The notes under the pieces are model-generated. The model saw only the letters and a program-made list of their open reading frames with translations, did no database searches and had not been told where the DNA came from. A stretch of DNA of 64,000 nucleotides from Metaphire vulgaris (taxonomy: Eukaryota > Annelida > Clitellata > Crassiclitellata > Megascolecidae): the NCBI GenBank assembly GCA_018105865.1, contig CM030851.1, positions 2,624,468 through 2,688,467 of the forward strand, given 5' to 3'. The translations under genes and the position numbers were made by a program. Of this stretch, positions 43,199 through 54,508 are shown in pieces; within the stretch, counting starts at the first letter, position 1, and the number at the start of each line of letters is the position of its first letter.

Positions 43199-43553
43199 AA
43201 TGGATGACGAGCATTTCGCCGTTTTATTATCTGGAATGATGTTTTTGGTTGCGCTCAGATTAGTACATGCATCATCCATCAGGAAAAAACGAAGAAAAGA
43301 AAGAGGGCATGGGTAAGACCATGGATCAGAAGAAGAGAGTTGCACGGTGCTTATCATTCCCTTTTCAGGGAACTTACAGCGACAGACCAACAGTCGTTTA
43401 GCAATTTCGTGCGAATGGATTTTGCTGCATTCGAAGATTTGTTATCGCCAATTGAAAATGACATCGCAAAAGAAGACACCAAAATGCGTCGGAGTATATC
43501 ACCAAGGGAAAGACTGTGTATGGCTCTGCGATTTTTAGCAACAGTTTGTCGGC
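43199..43553 (+). pseudogene. PIF/Harbinger transposase, N-terminal half
   Basis: Beginning at about 43199 and after one frameshift near 43310, the frame gives VRPWIRRRELHGAYHSLFRE, then FVRMDFAAFEDLLSPIE, then SISPRERLCMALRFLAT. This is the N-terminal pattern of Harbinger/HARBI1-type nucleases. The DDE catalytic half is absent: the frame runs straight into sequence of the opposing MADF ORF at about 43555. Confidence 0.7.
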
Positions 43554-43555
43554 TA

Positions 43556-43706
43556 TTTCAAGCCATAATGCCGGTTTTTTGTCGCATTCTTTGTAGACAT
43601 CCAACCGACTATCCCATAGGATAGTACTCTCAGCCATCTCGCTTAAAATCATAAGATCATATTCGTTCTTATTACTCAACTGAGCCATTTTTATGTTTTC
43701 ACACAA
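43556..43706 (-). pseudogene. MADF/Myb-SANT-like protein, N-terminal fragment
   Basis: The minus-strand ORF from 43706 reads MILSEMAESTILWDSRLDVY and then KKPALWLEIADKLL, the core of a MADF (Myb/SANT-like) DNA-binding domain, the usual second protein of PIF/Harbinger elements. It faces the transposase fragment tail to tail and is cut at the same deletion junction. Confidence 0.65.
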
Positions 43707-44831
43707 AAGTAATCGTTATTTTTGCGCTATAATCGCTGTACTCGCGCCTGATTGGCCGGACATCAGAAAGTAGGTCAAGTGAAAGCCGATGTTTAGCTGC
43801 AAACAGTATGAGCCGTCCAAAGCCGCGTACAACTCTCCCACGCACAGTCGACCGCGGCGCGTTGTATAGCCCGTGGCCCAGCACTCCATTGGACCATTAG
43901 AAACCGGCTTATTAACCACCTTGACATTGGGGAGGCGGGGTTTTGAAATGTATGTTTGTTGGGGTGGGAAAAGTCTAGAAAGTCACACTTTGGAGGGGGG
44001 GATTTCCATACCCCATCGAACGTATAACTTTTTTTTGGAGGGGGATGAGGATGGGGAAAGTTAATACAGGGGAAGGGTGCAGGGATGGGGTTGTACCCCT
44101 CCCACCATGTGGGTTCGGGGGTGTAACCCCCAACAATTTTTTGAAATTTTAGAAGCAAATTCACGCATCCTGGTCAACTTTAGGAGGATAAAATTAGTAT
44201 TAGAATCAGGCCTGAAATCTTCTATGTCAATCGCTATTGTTGCCTATAGCCGTATGGGCAACTCATATAGAACATAATCTTTTATAGGCCTATAACTTTT
44301 GATTTCTTGAGAGGAGCGACTAAATCTTTGAGTTGAGTGGTTCAGAGGGTTAGCACCCTCTACTGAAACAGGCAGAAATTGCTACGTATTAGAAAATTTT
44401 CTTCTATGTCAATGGCTATTTTTGCCTATAGCCGAATGGGCAAAACATATACAGGTAGAATCCCGTTATATCGAACTCGCTTATATCGAAGTTCCGCTTA
44501 TAACTAAGTTTGAGCACCGGTCCCGCCAAACACAGTGTTAATAGATACAAAAGACACACTGATATATCGAACTCGCTTATTTCGAAATCTCGCTTATATC
44601 GAAGTTGTTTGTCAGTCCCGGTCGATCGGAAGCCCGTCGGATATATCGAAGTTACCAACAGTCAACGTTCCCTCTAAGCGAGCGGTCGCAATGCGCGCTG
44701 CGCTTGCAACATTGTGCAAGGGTCATTGTGCGTTGTGCAATATTTTTACAACATTATATAGCAAACGTAGAAATGCGAACAAATTTTGCATAGTCTATAC
44801 TGTGTATATATATATATATCTACAAATGTAG

Positions 44832-46625
44832 CGACAGCTGAAAACTTATCACCTGTCAGCACAAAGCTAACGAAATCGGCAAAAGTATTTACAGTTCCAG
44901 ATGAAAGTTTTTCTTTCAAAAGAAATTTAAGTTCACTATATTGCGCTTGCAGTTTAGCATAAGACGCTTCTGGAGGCAGAAAATGTTGATACTTTTTCGC
45001 TAATTTGGTTAGTTCCATTTTTCCATAGTCAAAGTTTGTTTGATTTCGAATCGCCGTAGTGTCAAAAGCTACCCATTCTCTCAATTCATCGTCCGGAAAT
45101 CTTTCCTGCATATGCAGTCAGACACGCTCGATAAATCTTAGAATCGCAGCTGTATTTGTGCCTTCATAACCCGCTGTTGACAACAACTTCTTCACATCGT
45201 CGCTCCAATAAACTTCATTTCCTTCCAAATATTGTGATTTCAGTTTACAAATTTTAGCCTTGGCAAACTGTACAGCCTCCATGGTTGATATACAACTTCG
45301 CTGGAAAACAGTGCATAAGTCTGCTAAGTCTGCTAACATTTCATTCAAGACAGTTAAAGCGACGTGAACTTGAGGGTTCTGCAGTTCTGTTAAACAAAAT
45401 TTCGCAATAGGATCATTATCGTCCTGGACCTGCTGCTTAAAATATTCAATTAGAATTGGGTAGTTTTTCATCAAAGCTTTAACAGCAAAATGTCGCGACA
45501 TCCATCTCACTTCATTCAGTGGTCTAAAAGAGACCACATCTTCATCGGCGACATTTACAAGCTCTTCAAATGCTGATTTTTTACACTCGATCTGCTGAAT
45601 ACAGTGTATACAGTTCGGATTAAAGTTTCAATTTGTTTCATAAGAGAAACTTTTCCCCAAGCATCATCGATTCCAAGATCCTCTCTGTGTGCAACGCAAT
45701 GCTGCTCAGTCAGATGAGGAACCTCAGAACGGATTAGAGCAGCCACGCCATTTCTTTTCCCTAATGTAACTTATGCCACATCTGACGTGAACATGACCAT
45801 CTTTTGAAAATCCAAACTGTTTTGTATATAAAAGTCCTTGATTGCAGAAAAAATTGACCGACTATCACATGCTGTCAATTTTACCATGCCAGCAAAAACT
45901 GTTTGGTGACACTTCGTTCCGACAGGCCGATATTTAATATAGATAATCAGCATCTTGGTTACAGATATATCTGTGCTTTCGTCTACAATAAGCGTGTGGA
46001 ATGCAGACTCCCGGATTTCTTCCATACATATGTCTTTGACGACAGAGTCAATGCTTTCGACAAATTCGAAGGCATAATTTTTACTTCGCCAACCCTCGGG
46101 CAGTGCCAAATATTTCGCCATGTGAGTATGAATATCCACAACTGACAGCATCGAAGCATTCATTTGAGATGGCCAACAAAACATTGTCTATAAGAATTTT
46201 AACTTGCTCACATTTACTTCGTTGGCGATCATTGACTTCGATCCTTTTTTGTCGCACATCGTCTGACTCCGTGAGCAGGAAGTTGATTCCAGTTCCAGCT
46301 TTAGTTCTTCTTAATTTCGCTAACGAGTCCAAATGAATTTTCTGAGTAATATGTCTCTTCAGATAATCCAATTTCCACACATCCCAGGTTTTTCCAGTAG
46401 CGAAATCTCCACTTGCTTTAGCCTCGGCACAAAATTTACATATAACAACACCGCCTTCATCCTCAGAAAAGCTGAAAATTTGTGACAATTCTACACGCTG
46501 TATACGACTTTCGATTCCACGGTTTCGGTTTCAACTAGTTGCTTCAACCACGCGGATTTAAAAGCATTGACAGCTCTTCTACGCTTTGTTTGATAGAGCT
46601 CGTCTTCGTGCTTTCGTTTTTCCAT
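44832..46625 (-). pseudogene. hAT transposase (ZNF862/KIAA1586-like), frameshifted
   Basis: From ATG 46625 the minus strand reads a basic N-terminus, then after a frameshift a TTF-type zinc finger (CKFCAEAK ... H..H), then LIVDESTDISVTKMLIIYIK in the catalytic core, HCVAHREDLG, NEVRWMSRHFAVKAL and a C-terminal helical region. It needs at least three frame changes (near 46500, 46130 and 45545). The hAT C-terminal dimerisation block is not found before the left end, so this copy looks internally deleted as well as frameshifted. Confidence 0.75.
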
Positions 46626-47066
46626 TAGAATACGATGTTATCCAAATTATTAGCCTATTAATATACAACGAACGCTCGTAACTCAGTTTTCAATAGAAAA
46701 TGAGTATCAGGAAGAAACGAGAAGCCTTTGGTCCATGAGCCCTGAGCCTGAGGTCTGGAGTAGGAAGTCTAGTTCACTCATCAAATCCTTATTGGCTTCA
46801 AAGAGAAGTACCGCTGGGAGTGGATAAAATCAGACTGCCTGCTGTTAGGGCAATTTACATATGGTACTGTAAATGGTAAAGCATACATCTCTGATAATCT
46901 CATTCAAGCCAGATTCTACCCGTTGATTTTAACCTCTCTCGACCTTTCTCGCTTCCTCGACCTTTGGTCGAGAAGCGATGAATGCAATAAAACATCCTCT
47001 ATTTCAGGGTCGTCTTAACGCATCATTCGCATGCCGTTTGATCAGCTCGAAGATCACAATTCAAAC

Positions 47067-47333
47067 CAGTGGCGTAGCGTGACTTTTGGGGGCCCGGGGG
47101 CATCTATGCCGTGGGGGCCCCAAGTTTCGAGCTGACGAGCAAAAAAAACGTTATCGCCTCCTTTTTTAGCCTGGCGAGCAAAAAAAGGTTGTCACCGCAT
47201 CATTTCTAGGGTTAAATTACGGTTAACCCTAACATAACCCTAGCTTAGACCCCTCTTCGGGGCCCCCTCGCCCGGGGCCCGGGGGGCTGTCAACAAAGTG
47301 CCCCTTCGCCCCCCCCCCCACGTTACGCCACTG
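47067..47333. mobile_element. hAT MITE nested in the hAT element
   Basis: Ends CAGTGGCGTAGCGTG / CACGTTACGCCACTG, perfect 8-bp target-site duplication ATTCAAAC (47059-47066, 47334-47341). Confidence 0.85.
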
Positions 47334-47613
47334 ATTCAAACACTTTGATCAAAGAAGTTCGAATTTTCACGAATTCTGCCTCAGAGTATCAGACTCGGTT
47401 CTGTTAAGCTGATTATTAGTTATTCTTTATCTGCTCAGATTCTGCTGCGCAAAGAACAAAGTAGCTGCGCAGGGGTGCCAAAGCAGCTGCGCGCGCGCGC
47501 GCAGCTTAGAGGGAACGTTGCCAACAGTCCATTGTATCAAAGTATTATGACTGTTTCGATATAACGTGAATCTATTGTATTTGACTTTGGGCGACGTGTC
47601 AATCTTTGTTTAG

Positions 47614-47915
47614 CCCCACGCCCTCTCCACTGTTTCATCCAGGTTTACGCCTACGGCAGGATAAGGGGGCTATTAATCTCTCCTGTCCTAAACTTGGCAG
47701 CCAGCTGTTGACTTCCTCCGTAGGGGGGGGGGGGGGTATTCGAGGGGTATTCTCCTCACCGCTGGATATACTGTATAGTCGTAAACTTTTATCAGGCCGC
47801 TAGGCTTGTCAAGCTCCCTCCCTCCCCACTTTTGAGACGGTAGGCTAAGAAAAAAAAGCAGCAGGGTTTTCCCCCACGCCCCCTCCACTGTTTCATCCAA
47901 GTTGACGCCTACGGT
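47614..47915. repeat. Direct repeat pair of about 45 bp
   Basis: CTCCACTGTTTCATCCARGT followed by TKACGCCTACGG occurs at about 47626 and 47882, bracketing 250 bp with a G12 run. Possible ends of an unclassified insertion within the Tigger-like element. Confidence 0.5.
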
Positions 47916-48045
47916 GGATAATGTGGATATGCAGGCAAGGGACATGCTGTGCAGGCAACCAACTAATCTACATTTATTATCGTTTGCACGTAGGTGACTC
48001 CTATACAATGCATATTTCGTGGTCCAGGACTCAGGTCAGTACTTT

Positions 48046-48900
48046 TTCAAACTGGGCGGCCGTTGAGGTTTAGTTAGGCCTAATGGGTCGCGTAGATGTA
48101 AGAAATTTAGTTATAAATTTTATATAATTAGACGAAACTATGTGGATTGAAAGATGTCAATTAAAATATAAAAATGCGAATACAAGTTCAAATGACAGCT
48201 AAATCAGTAAACTTCTATTGCGCCACTATCATAATGCCAGGGCATCAGCGATGGCGCATTAAATCCAAATTGAATTAGAGCCAGATCAAACCGGAAAGAT
48301 CAATCAGAACAGCGGTGAATAGTGTACTGTAATCGGTGTAATGTAATTCAACGAAAATGTTTCCTTACAAGCGTCATCATAAATGATCGGTAACTAAAGC
48401 CGTAACCATTACGGCAACTTGAAAGTTGTTGTCTGCAGCATCAGAATGTTTGAAAAGAACTGGCCTAGATTGGCTTTGCACCCATTCAAAAACGCTACCA
48501 TGGTTTCAGTCTTCGAGTCTACCTGTAAACAGAGCCATCATTCACGGCGGGCCTCAATCATTCCCTCATTTCCTTATTGAGACTTCTGCTCCATGGGTAA
48601 ACTTTGCTTACTGTACTTTGTCCTCGGGGTCAATGAATTAGTTCGCTGCCTGGACTGAACGGTCAATGTGACCTCATTCGTTGCCAGCTTTGATAAACAA
48701 CATTTCAATATTGAAATTTTAAGGGAAAAGATTTCATAATTTAAAAAGTGGTTTACGGTTTATATTTTTAAAGTTGCACTGGATTTGTTTAAGTAGCGAC
48801 AGACCTAATTATTTTTACCATTCGTTAATGCACGAAATCGAAATTCTAGATGGTATAATAGCCGGACATGCGTTTTTGCCGAAACCTAAATTTTGGCTTA
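48046..48900. other. Interior of Tigger-like element, no gene recognised
   Basis: No DDE motif or long ORF. Confidence 0.35.
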
Positions 48901-49752
48901 AATGACCAGGAATCGGATATAGCGAACCTCGGATATTTCGAAGTATTTAACACGGTCCCTTGAACTTCGATATAACGGGGTTCTACTGTAGAACGTATTC
49001 GTTTATAGGCCTATAACTTTTGATTTCTTGGGAGAAGCGACTAAATCTTTGAGTAGGGCGGTCCAGAGGGTTAGTACCCTCTACTGAATAGGCAGCAATT
49101 GCTACGTATTAGAAAAAAATTTGCATGTCAATGGCTCTGACTGCTGCATTGAATTATAGAAAATGTAAGTGAAAACAAAAATTTCCACCCAGAAATTTCA
49201 ATGACGCAACGTGCGTCATTCCTCCCATAGGATAGACGCTCATGACTGCGACCCGGCTTGGATAAAACACCTATCATTTTGACATAAGCCGTGTAGTGCA
49301 AAGCTCGATCATACGTATCATACGAATATTAATGACATTTCAGAACCCTCTGAATGAACAGACATTGAGACACATTGAGAGAATAGCAACTGGAAACTAC
49401 AGGCGTTTCCAATAGACTTTAGACGCTATAGTTATAGAATTATTTTTAGTTATTGTTTTATCTTAAGAACGCGATATGTCACGTGATAGATAACTGACGC
49501 TATGGAGGCCACACCCACTGGCCAATAGAGAACATTAGTATAGCAATGTAATAGTAGCTAACTGATATTGTGGACAGTCACTCTCTGGACTGATTACATG
49601 CTTTATATCTTACGCGTCCCTAGCTCTATACCTTAGCTGTAGGCTAGTACCCCGGCACACGTTGTGTATACTCCACTCCTGTAGAAGAAGATGCAGAGTC
49701 CATGGGAACAGGCGATCAACGCCATAACTGAAATTTGATATATCAAGTAGAT

Positions 49753-51016
49753 CAGCGGTTCTCAACCTGTGGGTCACGATCCCAACAGAGGTCGAATGAC
49801 GATTTGTCAGAGGTCGCCTGAGACCATCGGAAATATGGGGTTGTCTCTTAAGTCTTAACTCTCTTTTCTGAAGCGCAAAACGTGATGTTGTAGGCCGACA
49901 AAATTTCCCCATTGGTAGTTACTGGTTTTGTTTACTATCATTTTCATTCGAGGATAGACATTGCAAACAACTGAATCAGAATTAGAATTATTTCGAACAC
50001 TTCAATTGTCGTAGGCATTAATATTTTTATCAGCTTACTTTATGAACGAAAATAATTTTACGGTTGGGGGTCGTCACATCATGGGTCGCGACACTACAAA
50101 TTATATTTTAAAGTTATTTGACTCAACTTGACCTTTAAGAACGCGAACTGTTACTTTCACAGTAATAATATAAATATCTACTCAACATCAATATCCGGAA
50201 GTTAGGGACCGTCCATAAATGGCGTAACGCACTTAGGGGAGGCAGGTTGAAGCATTTGTGACGATTTGTGACGACGGGGAATGGGTTTCCAAAAATGCGA
50301 CTTCACATAATAATAAATATTTTTATTAATACCGCAATGCTATGTTACCGTAAAGTTTAACGTATTTCACACTTATAATTCCTTTTTTAAAAGGAATTTG
50401 AAAAGTTTCTGAATTTCGCTTCAACTATAAATACTTATATAATGAGTATTTTCAAGCGAATCCATTGCAATACCCACTTCACTTAAGAAATAAGTCAATT
50501 TAAACATTAATTTTGACATAAAAAGAAGGGAGGTTAACACGTTGTGACGTCATTTTTAAGGGGGCTGACTTTTAGTGACGACTTGTGACGAGAGGATGGA
50601 GGTCAAAAAACTGCCAAAATCGTGTGACGTCATTTATGAACGGCCCCTTATAGTGACGTGGCGTGACGTCGCAGTTGATATTGCTCGCCCAGTAAGCAAA
50701 TTATAAGTAACCGAGCGGACTTATAAAATACGCGTATCATATGTGTATTTTATTTTTTGATTCATACGCACGTATTTTAACGTATTATATTTTGTCATAC
50801 GCCTATGTATGATCGAGCTTTGATGTAGTGTATGGAGGATTCCAAGCGTATAAATTTCTTAAAACCTAAGTCTACTTGCAACTTTCAAGGCTTGTGACAC
50901 TGTGGTGTTGGTTAGAAAATGGCATCTTTGAATCTAATTTCATACTACCCTGCAACCCATTAGACTGAGCCCTGCGACGCACTTTTGGGTCGCGACCCAC
51001 AGTTTAGGAAACACTG
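49753..51016. mobile_element. hAT-like element with GGGTCGCGACCC ends
   Basis: Left end CAGCGGTTCTCAACCTGTGG and right end GTCGCGACCCACAGTTTAGG followed by AAACACTG form imperfect inverted repeats. Related to the piece at 3320-3640. No target-site duplication found. Contains the Harbinger MITE below. Confidence 0.5.
50205..50647. mobile_element. PIF/Harbinger MITE
   Basis: Inverted ends GGGACCGTCCATAAATGG / CATTTATGAACGGCCCC and TTA target-site duplication (50202-50204, 50648-50650). Internal GTGACGAYTTGTGACG repeats near both ends. Confidence 0.8.
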
Positions 51017-51019
51017 GTT

Positions 51020-52560
51020 TAACGGACATTAAAGACTAAGATGAGACGACAATCGTTTGGGTCGAGGAGGCCGAGGCGTTAACTTATTAAGAATTTAATG
51101 AGGCGAACGAAAGTAAATGACGAAGAATGGGTCATGCAAGATGCAGACAGTTCTTGGAACCATTCAAGAATGGTTGAAGTCTTGAAGACATGTCAGGAAA
51201 GGTTATTAGAAATTTTGACTTGTCATTGGAAGTGATGTTTTAGAATAGGCTTATAGGAGATTTTCAAACTCAGAATTCGCGCTTAATTTGCCCCAAGTAC
51301 ACAGATTTGACCAAAACTGATAAGAAGGCATAGAACTCTCGAACAGCCCGACATCCTTAACGCAACCAATAGGATAGAGGACGCCGTTGGGGATGCAAAC
51401 AACTTTAAATTTTTTTACAACAGTAGTATGATAAAGAGAAGTAGTTTTTTGCAGGAAGTATGCTTCCTGCGTATGTTTCCTGTGTCTGTGTAGCCGCAAG
51501 TCTATTTGAATAAAACATCCTCTCTAATAAGTGGACAGCGGTTGTATAAAGGTACTCATACATTTGCGCTATTACTTCACCTGCTCCAGGCACACATTTG
51601 TTGCATAGCCGATCGGCACGAGTCTTAGATTTAAATTGCAGCTGCCGCTCGAGTGGCAGGTGGTGGCTTTGTTGTTCGAAGCTTTGTACAAAACCCTACA
51701 GGCCTACATACTACCCTGGGACATACTACCCTGGGATAACGCCTGCGGCTTGGTACCGCTGGCTTTTTATTCAGAACTTCTTAGGGGTGTCAAAGTTATA
51801 GGTGAAACGTTTTGTGCAATGGCGTAAAACACGGGGGACGGTCCTCCCAATAATTAGTAGGGGGACAGAGTATCAATTACTTCCCCAATCTTTTGTGCCT
51901 ATGATAAAAATTTATATTCTCGCCCCCATGATGTTGATACTAGGATTAAAACCGACCGCATTCTCACTCGTTTCGGATGACTTTTTTTGCTAGTAAATGT
52001 TAATGTCTTGTTATTCTTGTTTTAGGCTCTAGAACATATTCAGTGTTAAATTTATGTCCTTGCACTATGCACACACGGTTCCTCGGCATCCGCTGGTTCG
52101 ACGGGATTACAAACAAACCAGTCCAGTCCACCATTGGCCTACCAGCCATATCCTTTCTTCTTCTTCTTCTCCTCCTCCTCCTCCTCCTCCCCTTCCAGAA
52201 CCACCGCTTATCACTATTCAACCACGTCGATCGACTATCTTCTCTGAGTCCGGACGTTCCCACCAACCAGATCTTGGACATTCATGTGCAGATTATAAAT
52301 AGCCAGTCACCACTCACCACTCACCACATCCTACTTGAAAGCGACCGCGCGGTCACCCAAGCAAAACATGTCTGGACCAAGTCAAACCATTCGCCGACTC
52401 AGTACCAACTCTGTGGTCGGACGCGATCAACACTGGTCACGGGGCAACGCAACGACCCCAATCGGCTACGCGATAACTATGACGACTAAAAAATAAATTG
52501 TGTTTCGTTGCATTTGGAATGCGAAATATCATAGTTCACCTCGGTTACAATTTTATATAC
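51020..52560. other. Intergenic, little recognised
   Basis: A short tandem repeat TACTACCCTGGGA x2 at 51710-51737, a (CTT)/(CTC)n tract at 52155-52190 and one half of a MITE-like sequence near 51840-51990. ORFs here look incidental. Confidence 0.35.
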
Positions 52561-52562
52561 AA

Positions 52563-52700
52563 CCAACGTTCCCTTTAAGCGAGAGGTAGCAATGCGCGCT
52601 GCGCTAGCGACATTGTGCAAGGGTCATTGTGCGTTGTGCAATATTTTTACAACACTGTATATGAAAAGTACAGTAGAAATGCGAAGAAATTTCGCATAGC
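52563..52700. mobile_element. Left end of a second copy of the 44663-47520 hAT family
   Basis: CAACGTTCCCTTTAAGCGAG and the following subterminal sequence (ATTGTGCAAGGGTCATTGTG) match 44663-44790 closely. No matching right end found nearby. Confidence 0.7.
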
Positions 52701-53213
52701 CTAGACTTTATATATAGGCTATATATAGTACTTTGATCTAACAGTATACTTAACTACAGTTCATTTTGCATTATGACTCTGTACAGTGTACACTGTACAG
52801 CCAGACTAAAATCGCTTTTATGCATTGTCAATTATGAACATTATATTTTATAAATCAAATCTATAGATTTCTTCTAAACCGTTTGCAAATCATTCCTTTG
52901 ACAATTGGCTGGATTTTTCCTAGCAATTCATTGCCATCCCCATCGAGAGTTCTTGCAACCGCTACTGTAAGCCTTCATAAATTACGGCGAGTTCTTTTTG
53001 TTACATTGAAAGGAGTCAAATAATAAAAAAATTACAAAAAAGTTGCAAAATAGTTGGAAATAGTTTAACTACTTTAAAAAAGTTTAGTTAAACTTTTTTG
53101 GAAAATTTTAACTAATAGTTAAAATAATAGTTTAACTACAAATATTTAGTTAAAAATAAAGTTTAGTTTAACTACTTTTTCCCAACTAGTGCCCATCACT
53201 GATGGCAACTGAA

Positions 53214-54465
53214 AATTATATTGGTTAAACTATTAAAATGAGTGAGTCAGATAGATCCACCGAAAAAAATTTGTCTGAGTCCTACAGATATGATATCATT
53301 TGCATCTCAACAAGCACGCTTACTTTTCATTTAATAGTTATTGTAGCGACACAAGGGTCGAGCTGACCTCTGCCTCTGTTCTAACAAATATGTCTCAAAC
53401 GCCGCCACCACGTGAATCGCACTATGTGGCAATACTCGCTACATGCACTCGTATGGACTTCCTTATACCCAGAATACCTCAAGTCCTTTCTCACGAATGC
53501 TAGCTAAAGGCACGTATGTGGTTCCTTAGCTTTTTTGGCTAAGTCTTTCTATCACTTGCTAAATGTACTCCGTACTAAATGTACTCACTAATGTACTTTA
53601 ATTCCAACCTTATGTACTTCTTCTATATGTACTTTTATCCAAATTTCATGTACATGTACTCGTGTACTCTAACGAATACATGATTGTGCATGATTGTGCT
53701 CTAACCCTAACCGCTCAATCAACCCAATCCGTCCTATTCGCACGATCTTGCTCTTGACGGCTCTTATCCTCTCAAGGCACCGTTAGACTCTGACGGTCTC
53801 CTACCTGGTCTTCCAGTACATTTCCCTAGTACATCTTATGCACCCTCTGACTCTGTCGGCTCATCGGCCATTCTGTCTGTCTCAGCCTATACTTAGGCTA
53901 TCGGCTACTTGCTTTCCGGTGGTGTGCTAAAACTACAATCATCCATCGCCTATAACTTTTCCATACCTAATGCCTCCTACTAGAAATTCCATGCCCAACC
54001 ACTTTAGGCCTTTTCCTTATTTACCATTATTATTACTCAGAGGTCCTCAATATATTTAGTATTAAATTATTCCTTATTTACTGCCTTAAATTAACGTCAG
54101 CGCCACCTAGCGATTACCTTATAAACTTTCCTTCTACATTATATTATTGCACTTAAACTTATCTATATCAATTTCGCTACATTATTCATCGAGGAATATT
54201 CTGCGCTTTATGCACATTCTAGCTCTAGCCAATGTAGCCATGAGGCCAACTACAAATCTCATGCTCAAGGCCACTCACCATTAACGTGGCTGATGACTGC
54301 TGAGCTCCGGATATAAGCAATTGGATAAAGGAAGCAGTGTTAATAAATTAAATTGGTTGGGGGAAGGCGAGTCTAGAATCCGGGCCAGACAAGAGACTTC
54401 TGTAGTTCTACATGTAACCCTAACCGGATGCCAAGCCAGATAGATCTGTGTTATTTCAAGTAGGT
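53214..54465. repeat. Interspersed repeat copy 1, split by a solo LTR
   Basis: 53214-53341 and 54182-54465 together match 60524-60884 plus 61354-61458. Confidence 0.8.
53342..54181. mobile_element. Solo LTR
   Basis: 840 bp, TGTAGCGA...TCGCTACA, flanked by TTAT on both sides (53338-53341, 54182-54185). The paralogous copy at 60650-60670 shows the empty site with a single TTAT. Confidence 0.7.
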
Positions 54466-54508
54466 CAATAGCGCGCAATAGGAGGAGGCGGTGGCATAGC
54501 GGATGATA

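Larger units (their letters stand above)
42271..43883. mobile_element. PIF/Harbinger element, internally deleted
   Basis: Inverted ends GTGCTGGGCCACAGG at 42271 and CCCGTGGCCCAGCAC near 43869 enclose the 5' halves of a transposase (+) and a MADF-domain protein (-). An additional inverted repeat of about 50 bp lies inside the left part (42337-42387 versus 43039-43096). Outer boundaries are approximate; no clean 3-bp target duplication seen. Confidence 0.5.
44663..47520. mobile_element. hAT element with ZNF862/KIAA1586-like transposase
   Basis: Perfect 17-bp inverted ends CAACGTTCCCTCTAAGC and perfect 8-bp target-site duplication CCAACAGT (44655-44662, 47521-47528). Subterminal GCGCGCTGCGC blocks at both ends. 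Another left end of the family is at 52563. Confidence 0.85.
44452..48988. mobile_element. Pogo/Tigger-like element
   Basis: Ends CAGGTAGAATCCCGTTATAT and its inverse ATATAACGGGGTTCTACTG, flanked by the duplicated TA target (44450-44451, 48989-48990). The uninterrupted tandem copy at 44219-44404 shows the site before insertion. No transposase recognised; carries a nested hAT element. Confidence 0.75.
44219..49135. repeat. Tandem repeat (unit about 185 bp) interrupted by a Tigger-like element
   Basis: The first unit is 44219-44404. The second begins 44405, is interrupted at 44451 and resumes at 48989-49123. A third starts at about 49124. Units share TCTATGTCAATSGCTATT at the start and ATAGGCCTATAACTTTTGAT inside. 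Confidence 0.75.

Noticed and set aside
51497..51515. TCTATTTGAATAA matches 13 bases of the Ciona spliced-leader sequence as I remember it
   Set aside because: It is not followed by a GT donor or an SL-RNA-like fold, and the match is to AT-rich sequence from memory; not evidence for an SL gene or a tunicate.
52043..52489. 148-codon ORF
   Set aside because: No family signature; spans a (CTT/CTC)n tract; codon use not convincing.
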